DNA from: Palsa-1447 sp964509885 | GTDB taxonomy: Bacteria; Verrucomicrobiota; Verrucomicrobiia; Opitutales; Opitutaceae | NCBI GenBank assembly: GCA_964509885.1 | Contig: CAZDZL010000022.1 | Span: 1 to 58,337, forward strand | Length of the DNA: 58,337 bases | Reading direction: 5' to 3' | Part shown: in pieces, positions 23,726 through 31,556 of the stretch | How the letters are laid out: every line of letters starts with the position of its first letter | Numbering within the stretch: position 1 is the first letter of the stretch | Made by a program: the position numbers and the translations under genes | Notes under the pieces: generated by a model | The model's input: only the letters and a program-made list of their open reading frames with translations | Told to the model about the DNA's origin: nothing | The model's database searches: none

Positions 23726-24823
23726 TCAGCGGACGACCCGGGCGCCGCCGCCCCCCATGAGGCTCTCGACCTCCTTCTGGGTGGCCATGGAGGTGTCGCC
23801 CGGCGTCGTGGAGGCCAGCGCCCCGTGGGCCGCCCCGTAGTCGACCGCGGCCTGGGGGTCGTTTTTCGAGAGGAACCCGAACGCGAGCCCGCTGGCGAAG
23901 CTGTCGCCCCCGCCGACGCGGTCGAGGATTTCCAGAGCCGGATATTGCCGGCTCTCGTGGAACTTTCCCCCGTGCCAGAGGATGGCGCTCCAGTCGTTCC
24001 TCGTCGCGGTGATCACGCGGCGAAGCGTGGTGGCCGCAACCTTGAAGTTCGGGAACTCCTTCACCGCGGTGCCGATCATGGAGCGGAAGGCCCCGGCCTC
24101 GATGTGGTCGAGCTTCGCGCCCGCGCCCTTCACCTTGAAGCCGAGAGAGGCGGTAAAGTCCTCCTCATTGCCGATCATGACGTCGACGTGGGCCGCGATC
24201 TCGCGGTTCACCTCCTGGGCCTTCTTCTGGCCGCCGATCGACTTCCAGAGCGACGGGCGGTAGTTGAGGTCGTAGGAGACGACCGTGCCGTGCCTGCGGG
24301 CCGCCTTGACAGCCTCGATCGACAGGGCGGCCGATGTCTCGGATAGCGCCGCGAAGATCCCGCCCGTGTGGAACCAGCGCACCCCGAGCTTGCCGAAGAT
24401 GTGCTCCCAGTCGAAGTCACCGGGCTTGAGCTGCGACGCCGCGGTGTTGCCGCGGTCGGGGACGCCGACGGCGCCCCGCACGCCGAAGCCGCGCTCGGTG
24501 AAGTTGAGCCCGTTGCGCACGGTCCTGCCGATGCCGTCGTCCGCGCGCCACTGGATGAAGTCCGTGGCGACGCCCCCCTGCATGATCAGGTCCTCAACCA
24601 GGTGGCCGACCTCGTTGTCGACAAGCGCGGTGCAAACGGCTGTCCGCAGGCCGAAGCACTTGCGCAGGCCCCTCGAGGTATTGTATTCCCCGCCCCCCTC
24701 CCAGGCGCTGAAGCGGCGGGCGGTGCGTATGCGCCCCTCGCCGGGGTCGAGGCGGAGCATGACCTCGCCGAGCGAGAGCTGGTCAAAGGCGCAGTGGGTG
24801 GCGGGGCGTAGTTTTAGGCTCAT
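23726..24823 (-). CDS. kdgK: 2-keto-3-deoxygluconate kinase (PfkB family)
   Basis: A 365-residue ribokinase-family sugar kinase. The N-terminal LGEVMLRLDPGEGRI and EGGGEYNTSRGLRK resemble KdgK, and the C-terminal DRVGGGDSFASGL holds the catalytic base Asp307 with the anion hole. It phosphorylates KDG to KDPG, the substrate of the aldolase encoded two genes upstream in the same operon (eda, dehydrogenase, kdgK). It is about 50 residues longer than E. coli KdgK. Context makes KDG the most likely substrate over other sugars. Confidence 0.85.
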   Translation of the reverse strand: MSLKLRPATHCAFDQLSLGEVMLRLDPGEGRIRTARRFSAWEGGGEYNTSRGLRKCFGLRTAVCTALVDNEVGHLVEDLIMQGGVATDFIQWRADDGIGRTVRNGLNFTERGFGVRGAVGVPDRGNTAASQLKPGDFDWEHIFGKLGVRWFHTGGIFAALSETSAALSIEAVKAARRHGTVVSYDLNYRPSLWKSIGGQKKAQEVNREIAAHVDVMIGNEEDFTASLGFKVKGAGAKLDHIEAGAFRSMIGTAVKEFPNFKVAATTLRRVITATRNDWSAILWHGGKFHESRQYPALEILDRVGGGDSFASGLAFGFLSKNDPQAAVDYGAAHGALASTTPGDTSMATQKEVESLMGGGGARVVR

Positions 24824-24847
24824 GGCGGTGGGGAAAGGGAAGTACCT

Positions 24848-25945
24848 TCAGATGACGACCGTCCTGTGGAGGTGCCTGACGAGCCTCGGGGCGCCGGCCT
24901 CGGCGGCGAGCTCGTCGAAGGCCGCGAGCTCAGCCTCGGTGAAGAGGAGGCCGCCGGCGGCCGCGCAGCGCCCCGCCCACTCGGCCTCGAGCTGGCCCGG
25001 GAGCATGCACTTCTCGTTCCCGTGCCCGAGGATGTCGCCGATGACGGCCTTTATGTTCTCGGCCTGGCTTCGCCCCTTGGCGAAGGCCCCGCCGCTGACG
25101 GCGTCGGGATGGATCGCCTGGAAGAAGAAGCTGCACGTGTGCTTCTCCGACGGGTCCCGGTCCCACCGGCTCCGGAGCGTGGGCAGCGAGCCCCCGATGA
25201 AGGCCCCGACGATCTCGTCGATCAGTGAGAGCCCGTAGCCCTTGTGGGCGCCGAAGGGAAGGAGCGAGGCCACCTGGTGCGGGTCGGTGGTCGGGTTGCC
25301 CTTCTTGTCGACGGCCGCCAACGGCGGCAGCGGAAGGCCCTCGCGCTTGAGCTGCTGGACGCGGCCCATCGCGATCACGGACGTGGCCCAGTCGATGACG
25401 ACCGGGAAGCCGACCGCCTCGGTCGTCGGGAAGCCCCACGAGTGGGGGTTGGTGCCGAGGGTGGGGAACGAGCCGCCGAAGGGGACGACCTCCGCGAGCG
25501 CGGCCGTGCAGTTCGTGTACGCGATGAAGCCGCGCTTGGCGGCGTCCATCACGTAGCCCCCGCCCCAGAGGTAGTGGAAGGCGTTGTCGACGGCGACGGT
25601 GCCGACCCCGTAGCGCTCGGCGAGCGCGACGGCGGCGTCCATCGCGCGGTAGGCGGTCGACTGCCCGAGCTTCCTGTTGGCGTTCCAGGCCCTCGCCGCC
25701 TCGAAGCGCGAGGGCAGCTCCTCGATCTGGGCCCCCGGGACGCAGCCCTTCGAGCCGGAGCCGAAGAGGTGGTCAAGGTGCAGCGCCTTTATGGCGTTGT
25801 GGGTGCGGATCCCGTGGCGCGACGCCTCGCAGCAGAGGCGGGCCCCGTCCGCGGCCTCGTCGGGAAGGTAGCCGCGGTGCCGGTAGGCGGCCTCGGTGAG
25901 CGCGTTGTGCTGCGCCTCGGGGATGATGAAGTAGGTCTCGGGCAT
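24848..25945 (-). CDS. Ldh2-family NAD(P)-dependent 2-hydroxyacid dehydrogenase (malate/L-lactate/YiaK type)
   Basis: A 365-residue member of the malate/L-lactate dehydrogenase 2 family, whose fold differs from classic LDH. Signs are ASRHGIRTHN near the N-terminus (catalytic His region), GTVAVDNAFHYLWGGGYVMDAA, NCTAALAEVVPFGG, LGTNPHSWGFP and FGAHKGYGLSLIDEIVGAFIGG. Relatives reduce 2,3-diketo-L-gulonate, ureidoglycolate or delta-1-piperideine-2-carboxylate. It sits between eda and kdgK in an uronate operon, so a keto-uronate or aldonate intermediate is a sensible guess. Start ATG 25945 is nine bases after eda ends with GAGG nearby. Confidence 0.82.
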   Translation of the reverse strand: MPETYFIIPEAQHNALTEAAYRHRGYLPDEAADGARLCCEASRHGIRTHNAIKALHLDHLFGSGSKGCVPGAQIEELPSRFEAARAWNANRKLGQSTAYRAMDAAVALAERYGVGTVAVDNAFHYLWGGGYVMDAAKRGFIAYTNCTAALAEVVPFGGSFPTLGTNPHSWGFPTTEAVGFPVVIDWATSVIAMGRVQQLKREGLPLPPLAAVDKKGNPTTDPHQVASLLPFGAHKGYGLSLIDEIVGAFIGGSLPTLRSRWDRDPSEKHTCSFFFQAIHPDAVSGGAFAKGRSQAENIKAVIGDILGHGNEKCMLPGQLEAEWAGRCAAAGGLLFTEAELAAFDELAAEAGAPRLVRHLHRTVVI

Positions 25946-25953
25946 GGAAAACC

Positions 25954-26589
25954 TCAGGCGACAGCCGCGGCCTGGGCGAATTCCCGGGCGCGCTCCGTGA
26001 TCGCGGCCCAATCGGACGCCTTGAGCGCGGCGGGGTCCACGAGCGCGCTTCCCGCGGCCGCCGCGAACGCTCCGGCCCTCAGGAAGTCGCCGAGCGTCTT
26101 CGCGGTCACGCCGCCGGTGGGAAGGAGGTTTAGCTGCGGGAAGACGGCCTTGAGCGACTTGATGTAGGCCGGACCGAAGAATTCCGCGGGGAAGATCTTG
26201 ATCACGTCGGCCCCGAGGTCCGCGGCGCAGGCGACCTCCGTCGGCGTCAGGGCGCCGGAGAGGACGGGGACATCCATCTCCTGGCAGGCGAGGATGACCT
26301 CCGGCCGGAAGGCCGGCGTGACGATGAACTGCGCCCCGGCCTCGACGCCGGCGCGCGCGGTTCCCGCGTCCATCACGGTGCCGAGGCCCAGCAGGACGCC
26401 GGGGAGCCTGCGCGACACGTCGCCCAGGACCTCGATCGCGCCCGGCGTCGTCATCGTGAGCTCGATCACGTTCAGCCCCCCCGCGGCCAGCGCGCGGGCG
26501 CACTCGAGCAGGCTCTCGGGGCCCTGCGCGCGGATGAGGGCGAGGACCTTCTCGGAGTGTATGCGCTTGAGCGTTTCGGTTTTGAACAT
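25954..26589 (-). CDS. eda: 2-keto-3-deoxy-6-phosphogluconate aldolase
   Basis: A 211-residue class I aldolase cleaving KDPG to pyruvate and glyceraldehyde-3-phosphate. The catalytic Glu43 is in VIELTMTTPGA and the Schiff-base Lys131 is in ADVIKIFPAEFFGP; LLPTGGVT closes the phosphate site. I use ATG 26589; the upstream in-frame extension is low-complexity and runs into the regulatory region. It is the first gene of the eda-dehydrogenase-kdgK operon and divergent from the hexuronate transporter, so both arms are likely co-regulated by the shared 177-bp region. Confidence 0.93.
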   Translation of the reverse strand: MFKTETLKRIHSEKVLALIRAQGPESLLECARALAAGGLNVIELTMTTPGAIEVLGDVSRRLPGVLLGLGTVMDAGTARAGVEAGAQFIVTPAFRPEVILACQEMDVPVLSGALTPTEVACAADLGADVIKIFPAEFFGPAYIKSLKAVFPQLNLLPTGGVTAKTLGDFLRAGAFAAAAGSALVDPAALKASDWAAITERAREFAQAAAVA

Positions 26590-26680
26590 GCGGGTTTTGG
26601 GCTTGGGGCGGGACCTTGCGGGAACGCCGGCCGGCGAGGACCGGGCGGTTACCTTATTCCTCGACCTGTTCCTGTTCCAT

Positions 26681-26714
26681 GCAAAATTTAACCAAAGGAA
26701 GAACAAAGTTTTGC
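26681..26714. promoter_or_regulatory. AT-rich inverted repeat in the eda / transporter divergent promoter region
   Basis: GCAAAA (26681-26686) and TTTTGC (26709-26714) are inverted copies 22 bp apart in an AT-rich island between the divergent uronate operons. This is where an operator for a uronate repressor would be expected. The right arm is part of the recurring 13-mer below. No classic CG-centred LacI operator is visible in the gap, so the regulator class is unknown. Confidence 0.4.
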
Positions 26715-26717
26715 CTC
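26705..26717 (+). repeat. Recurring upstream motif AAAGTTTTGCCTC (copy 3, before the transporter)
   Basis: Identical to the 13-mer before glyA and located 49 bases before the transporter GTG start. Confidence 0.35.
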
Positions 26718-26766
26718 AAGGCATATCGCATCGCCACGGGGCGGAGTTTACCCGTGAATCGCGCCA

Positions 26767-28296
26767 GTGAAAGATAAGCAGACCCAGCCGGGCACCCCCC
26801 CGATCGGACGCTACCGCTACCGCATCCTGGCGCTCCTTTTCTTCGCGACGACCATCAACTACATGGACCGGAGCGTGCTTGGGGTGCTGGCGCCTACGCT
26901 CCAGTACAAGGTGTTCCACTGGTCGGACAGGGACTACGCGCTCGTCAACATCGCGTTCAAGTCGGCGTACGCGATCGGCCTCGTCTCGATGGGCGCCCTG
27001 ATCGACCGGATAGGGACGCGAGCGGGCTACGCGCTCGCCATCGCCGTATGGAGCGTGTTTGGCATGGCCCACGCGCTCGTGCGGCCGGCCTTCAGCCTCG
27101 TCGGATTCTGCGTGGCGCGCTTCGGGCTCGGCCTCGGCGAGTCCGGCAACTTCCCCGCGGCCATCAAGACCACGGCCGAGTGGTTCCCGAGGCGGGAGCG
27201 TGCCTTCGCCACCGGCGTCTTCAACGCCGGCGCCAATGTGGGGGCCATCATGGCCCCGCTGGTCATCCCGCTCTTCGTCCTTCCCGACGGGACGAACTGG
27301 CAGTTCGCGTTCCTGACGACCGGGGTCCTGAGCCTCGCCTGGATTGTGTTCTGGCTAAGGACGTATCAGCCGCCGGGATCGCACCCGCGGGTGTCGGCCG
27401 GCGAGATGGCGTACATCCACAGCGACTCGCCGGCGACATCCGGCGCGAGGATACCGTGGCGCCGGGTGCTGCCGCTGCGCGAGACCTGGGCGTTCGCCCT
27501 CGGCAAGATCACCGACGCCGTCTGGTGGTTCTACCTCTTCTGGGGCGGCAAGTACCTCTACGACCGCTTTGGCCTGGACATCAAGGGCCTGGCCCTGCCG
27601 CTGATCCTCATCTATGCGGTGTCGGACGCGGGCAGCGTCGCGGGAGGGTGGCTGTCCTCCTCGCTCATCAAGCGCGGATGGTCGGTGAACCGGGCAAGGA
27701 AGACCACGCTCCTCGTCTGCGCGCTCAGCGTCCTGCCCGTCGTCTTCGTGACCGAGATCCACACGCGCTTCGACGCCGACGCCTCCTTCTACGCGCGCCT
27801 CGGGGCGCAGCAGGTGCCGGCCTCCGCGCAGGACGCGCTGGGCGCCCTCTCGGGGAGGAGCTTCGCCTCGGCCAAGGAATTCACTGCGGCCGCGGCCTCC
27901 GTGCTCCCGCCGGCCGAGGCGGCCCGCCTCGAATCCGTGCTCGTCAAGAGCGCCCGAAGCGACCGCTTCTACTGGATCGCCGTCGTCCTCATCGCCGTCG
28001 CCGCCGCGGGCCACCAGGCCTGGTCGGCGAACCTCTACACGCTCGTTTCCGATGTCTTCCCGAAGGCGGCGACGGCCTCCGTGATCGGCTTTGGCGGCAT
28101 GTTCGGGGCGGTGTCGGGGCTGGTCGCCGACTGGAGCCTGGGCCAGGTCCTCTCTGCCAGCGGGCCTGCCGGCTACATGTTCGCCTTCCTCATCGCGGGC
28201 TTGGCCTATCTCTTCTTCCTTGGTGTGATCCAGGTTCTCATGCCGCGCATGACCCCGCTGGACGACGACCTCAGGCACACGACCCACTATCCATGA
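26767..28296 (+). CDS. MFS hexuronate-type transporter (anion:cation symporter family, ExuT-like)
   Basis: A 509-residue major facilitator with twelve predicted helices, starting at GTG 26767. The first helix carries YRILALLFFATTINYMDRSVLGVLAP, the INYxDR motif shared by ExuT, GudP and DgoT. Loop 2-3 has MGALIDRIGTRAGYA and helix 4 has RFGLGLGESGNFPAAIKTTAEWFP. Between helices 8 and 9 (about residues 335-400) there is an extra hydrophilic, Ala-rich stretch, which makes it about 75 residues longer than E. coli ExuT. It opens the plus-strand uronate operon and most probably imports glucuronate or galacturonate with protons. Its stop overlaps the next ATG as ATGA. Confidence 0.87.
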   Translation: MKDKQTQPGTPPIGRYRYRILALLFFATTINYMDRSVLGVLAPTLQYKVFHWSDRDYALVNIAFKSAYAIGLVSMGALIDRIGTRAGYALAIAVWSVFGMAHALVRPAFSLVGFCVARFGLGLGESGNFPAAIKTTAEWFPRRERAFATGVFNAGANVGAIMAPLVIPLFVLPDGTNWQFAFLTTGVLSLAWIVFWLRTYQPPGSHPRVSAGEMAYIHSDSPATSGARIPWRRVLPLRETWAFALGKITDAVWWFYLFWGGKYLYDRFGLDIKGLALPLILIYAVSDAGSVAGGWLSSSLIKRGWSVNRARKTTLLVCALSVLPVVFVTEIHTRFDADASFYARLGAQQVPASAQDALGALSGRSFASAKEFTAAAASVLPPAEAARLESVLVKSARSDRFYWIAVVLIAVAAAGHQAWSANLYTLVSDVFPKAATASVIGFGGMFGAVSGLVADWSLGQVLSASGPAGYMFAFLIAGLAYLFFLGVIQVLMPRMTPLDDDLRHTTHYP

Positions 28297-29236
28297 AGAC
28301 CGAATCATACCTCACGGGCCTCTTTGGCCTCACCGGCCGCGTGGCCGTCGTCATTGGCGGCACGGGAGAACTCTGCGGGGCGATCGCAGAGGGGCTCGCA
28401 TCCGCCGGCGCGGAGGTCGTCCTCGTCGGGCGTAGCGCCGACAAGGCCGGGGCCCGGCTGAAGCGCATCGCCGCGGCGGGCGGGCGCGGCTGGTTCCACG
28501 CCGCGGAGGCGACGAGCAAGGGGGAGCTCNNNNNNNNNNNNNNNNNNNNNNNNNNNNNNNNNNNNNNNNNNNNNNNNNNNNNNNNNNNNNNNNNNNNNNN
28601 NNNNNNNNNNNNNNNNNNNNNNNNNNNNNGGCGGGCGGGCGCGGCTGGTTCCACGCCGCGGAGGCGACGAGCAAGGGGGAGCTCGAGGCACTCCTCGCGG
28701 CGGTGCTCAAGGCCTCCGGCAGGGTGGACATCGTCGTCAACGGTGCGGGGACGAACTCCGCGACCCCCTTCCTCGAGATCGCCGAGGACGAGTTCGAGAG
28801 GATTGTCCGCGTGAACCTGAACTCCGTCTTCCTCTCCTGCCAGGTATTCGGCAGGCACTTGGTCGCAAAGGGGGAGGGCGGCTCGATCATCAACGTGGGC
28901 TCCATGTCCGGACTGGTCCCCCTGTCGCGCGTCTTCACGTACTCGGCGACGAAGGCCGCCGTCCACAACCTGACGAAGAACCTGGCCCGCGAGTGGGCGC
29001 CGCACCGCGTCCGCGTGAACACGCTCGTGCCGGGGTTCTTCCCGGCCGAGCAGAACCGCAAGGTGCTCACTCCCGCGCGCGTCGCGAGCATCATGGGCCA
29101 CACGCCCATGGGCCGGTTTGGGGAGGCCCGCGAGCTTGTGGCCGCGGCGCTCCTCCTCGCGAGCGACGGCGCGGGATCCTTCATCACCGGGTCGGAGCTG
29201 GCCGTCGACGGCGGGTTCAACGCGATGAGCATCTGA
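28293..29236 (+). CDS. SDR-family D-mannonate oxidoreductase (fructuronate reductase), YjmF/UxuB-like, interrupted by an assembly gap
   Basis: The gene is split by 100 N bases, but both sides are in one frame once the duplicated 55-bp flank is collapsed, giving an intact 262-residue protein. The N-terminus has the NAD(P) motif VAVVIGGTGELCGAIAEGL; after the gap come DIVVNGAGTNS, the catalytic Ser in INVGSMSG, Tyr-Lys in YSATKAA and the C-terminal GSELAVDGGFNAMSI. B. subtilis YjmF is an SDR acting as D-mannonate oxidoreductase, and here the gene lies between a hexuronate transporter and UxaE/UxaC, which supports fructuronate reduction to mannonate. It starts in the transporter stop codon (ATGA). 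Confidence 0.8.
28475..28529 (+). repeat. 55-bp direct repeat, left copy, abutting the N gap
   Basis: Exactly identical to 28630-28684. It begins GGCGGGCGGGCGCGGC and ends GGGGGAGCTC directly before the first N. Both copies encode the same peptide of the SDR, so this is almost certainly one sequence present at two contig ends. Confidence 0.95.
28530..28629. other. Scaffold gap of exactly 100 N
   Basis: A fixed-length run of 100 undetermined bases inside the SDR gene. The round number is the conventional placeholder for a gap of unknown length. The identical 55-bp flanks indicate that the true gap length is probably minus 55, so no sequence is missing. Confidence 0.98.
28630..28684 (+). repeat. 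55-bp direct repeat, right copy, abutting the N gap
   Basis: The second copy of 28475-28529. Deleting one copy plus the gap (155 bases) restores a continuous reading frame. Confidence 0.95.
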
Positions 29237-29253
29237 GGGCCGTGGGAGGCAGC

Positions 29254-29682
29254 ATGACCCCCTGGACCCGGAGCCTCCTGGCCGCGACGTCGCTCGGCGG
29301 CGGCCTCGTCCTCGGGGCCTGCGGCCGGTACTGGGACGCCACGAGGGCCCCCCAGGGCTACGGCATCGTCAGGGAGCATGTCGTCTTCTCGCCGAACAAC
29401 CTTCCGCCGATACGGAGCGAGCTGGACTACACCCTGATCGACGTCGACGGCGGGCCCATCACGCGGGAGAGCTACCCCAAGTTCGTCGACTTGCAGCCCG
29501 GCGCCCTGCTCGTCGCCGGCGTCCACCATTTCAGGGCGCGGGTCGAGCCGGTGCTGCGCCCGCGGGACGACATGCCCTACGAGGTCTCGTTCGAGGGGAA
29601 GGTGGAGAGCGGGAAGGTGTATTTCCTGGTCGAGCAACAGAAGGCGCCCGCCTTGGTCGAGGCGCGGCCCCGCTATCCTTGA
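29254..29682 (+). CDS. Small lipoprotein of unknown function in the uronate locus
   Basis: A 142-residue protein starting at ATG 29254 behind GGGAGG. Residues 1-24 form a lipoprotein signal with LGAC as lipobox. The mature domain is beta-rich (YGIVREHVVFSPNNLPPIRSELDYTLIDVDGG; HHFRARVEPVLRPRDDMPYEVSFEGKVESGKVYFLVEQ), which could be a small Ig-like or beta-sandwich fold. It lies between the SDR and UxaE genes on the same strand. I do not recognise the family and co-expression with uronate genes may be incidental. Confidence 0.72.
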   Translation: MTPWTRSLLAATSLGGGLVLGACGRYWDATRAPQGYGIVREHVVFSPNNLPPIRSELDYTLIDVDGGPITRESYPKFVDLQPGALLVAGVHHFRARVEPVLRPRDDMPYEVSFEGKVESGKVYFLVEQQKAPALVEARPRYP

Positions 29683-29714
29683 TAAAAGCCGCGCCAGGCT
29701 CTTGATGATCCGCG

Positions 29715-31556
29715 ATGAAGCCCATCAACCGCTTCCTGCTCGAGAACGGCCTGCGGATCGCGGGCAACCCGTGCGTCAGCCCCGACTTCTGCCTCGACTG
29801 GGAGGCGCTGTCGGGGACGCTCCGCACGGCGGCTGCGTCGGGGCTCCTGAATCACGCGAAGTCGGCCTTCGGGACGGCCGAGGGGTCGTGGACGCTGGTT
29901 GAGGACGCGGCGACCGGCGACTGCGCCTGGAGGCTCGGGGCCCCGGGCGGGACGGACGTGCTCGCGGACGGGGTCGCCGGGGGCGACGGCGCCGCGTACT
30001 TTCCCGCGACCTGGGAGAATCTCCTGCGGCTGAAGAACCTGGTCCTGGCGCACGACCCGGGGTCGACGATCTTCCCCTCGTGCGGCGGGAAGCTCGCCAG
30101 CAGCACGCTCGGGATAGGGGCGAGGTTCACGACGCTTCACTGGCCGGCCGTCGAGTGGGCCATGAGCGCGCTCGAGCTTGGCGTGACGGCGAACCAGAAC
30201 AGCATCCCGCGCGAGCTCGTCTACGACGTCGGCGCCATGCTCGAGGGGCGCCTGGACAGGGTGCCGTTCCCCTTCATCGGGACGAGCGTGCCCGAGGGCC
30301 ACCAGGGCCAGAGCGTCGAGGGCATGAGCCACGGGTGCGTCCTCTCGAAGCTGAGGACCGGCTTTCACCGGCGCAGGATAGAGTGGAGCTTCAACGCGGA
30401 CCACCAGCCGATCGGCGGCGCGTTCGACGCGCGCGAGGACGCGCTCGTCGAGGGATGCGTGCTCGCGAGCTACATCACCTTCGACCTTTCGCCGGAGCTG
30501 GCCACGGGGAGGCCCGCGCGCGGCGGCGACATCGAGAGGGGCCTCGTGGAGGCGATAAGGGGGAGGGTCACGGGCGCGGGCGTGTCCCTGGAACCCGGGG
30601 CGCTGGAGGAGCTCCTCCTCTCCGTCTGGCCGGCGATGCAGAAGATGAGGGTGAGGGACGGCAAGTACCGGGCCGCCAGGGAGCGGGCCTTCGCGACCCC
30701 CGGGGGACGGCGCTACCTGCGCGAGCTCTCCATCGACGAGCTGCCGGGCCTGACGGCGCCGGAGACGACGGCCGTCATGCTGGCCCTCTGCGAGGCGCTC
30801 GGGATGCCGGTCAACTTCATTGCCCCGGCGTTCGGCTTCCAGAAGAACATGCCCTATCCCGACAACGGGGCGCTGCGCACGCTCATCGGGAGGCAGTGGG
30901 CCGTGGCGCGCCAGTTCGGGGTCAGCATCGGCTTCCACTCGGGCTCGGGCAAGTCGGCCGAGAACTACCGGGTCATGGGCGAGGTGACCGGCGGCCGCCT
31001 CGAGATAAAGACGAGCGGGCGGTACACCTACGAGATGGGGGTCGCGCTCTTCCGCTCGGGCAACCCGTCGGACCGGGCGCTCTGGGGCGACTGGTACCGG
31101 TTCACCGTCGACCTCGCCGTCGCGGGGGCCTTCAGCGCGGACCCGACGGAGAGCCGCATGGCGCGCACGTTCATCTCGGACGCCCTGGCGAAGGCGGGCG
31201 GGCCCGCGGGCGCGTTCTCGTCCGCCTCGTCGTGCCGGGCCGCCGTGGAGGCCCTCGCGCCCAGCCCCGACCACATGTTCTTCTTCGAGTACAACTTCCT
31301 CTACGTCCTCGCCGCGGGGGGGCGCGCAGAGAAGGCGGCCCTTGGCGACCACTCGCCGGTGGGCTACCGCCAGCGCGCCCGCTTCTACGCCATCAGCCCG
31401 GAGGCGCGGCTCCTCTACGCGAAGGGCGTGGCGGGATACATTGTTTTCCTTGCCGAGAGCACGGGCCTCGTGGGCGCGGAGCGGTGTGCCGCCGTGAAGT
31501 CGCTCCTTGCACGCGTCGCCACCTATGATGAGTTTGTCGGGGAGATCTCCCGGTGA
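29715..31556 (+). CDS. Tagaturonate/fructuronate epimerase-like protein (UxaE family)
   Basis: A 613-residue cytosolic protein. I assign it to the UxaE family by the combination FGFQKNMPYPDN, a GFHSGSGKSAENY segment and its position directly before uxaC. UxaE, described in Thermotoga, epimerises D-tagaturonate to D-fructuronate and so lets galacturonate enter the glucuronate branch without UxaB/UxaA. Other conserved-looking parts are TANQNSIPRELVYDVG and HQGQSVEGMSHGCVLSK. It is longer than the roughly 480-residue Thermotoga protein. The stop overlaps the uxaC start as GTGA. The family call comes from memory of motifs plus context, so it is moderate. Confidence 0.65.
   Translation: MKPINRFLLENGLRIAGNPCVSPDFCLDWEALSGTLRTAAASGLLNHAKSAFGTAEGSWTLVEDAATGDCAWRLGAPGGTDVLADGVAGGDGAAYFPATWENLLRLKNLVLAHDPGSTIFPSCGGKLASSTLGIGARFTTLHWPAVEWAMSALELGVTANQNSIPRELVYDVGAMLEGRLDRVPFPFIGTSVPEGHQGQSVEGMSHGCVLSKLRTGFHRRRIEWSFNADHQPIGGAFDAREDALVEGCVLASYITFDLSPELATGRPARGGDIERGLVEAIRGRVTGAGVSLEPGALEELLLSVWPAMQKMRVRDGKYRAARERAFATPGGRRYLRELSIDELPGLTAPETTAVMLALCEALGMPVNFIAPAFGFQKNMPYPDNGALRTLIGRQWAVARQFGVSIGFHSGSGKSAENYRVMGEVTGGRLEIKTSGRYTYEMGVALFRSGNPSDRALWGDWYRFTVDLAVAGAFSADPTESRMARTFISDALAKAGGPAGAFSSASSCRAAVEALAPSPDHMFFFEYNFLYVLAAGGRAEKAALGDHSPVGYRQRARFYAISPEARLLYAKGVAGYIVFLAESTGLVGAERCAAVKSLLARVATYDEFVGEISR

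Noticed and set aside
26641..26700. LacI- or GntR-type operator between the uronate operons
   Set aside because: I looked for a CG-centred 14-20 bp palindrome and found only the spaced GCAAAA/TTTTGC arms and a short direct repeat CCTGTT; not enough to name a regulator class.
28475..28684. A genuine tandem duplication or a truncated SDR pseudogene
   Set aside because: The copies are exactly identical, exactly abut the 100 N, and collapsing them restores a full-length SDR, so an assembly artefact explains the pattern better.
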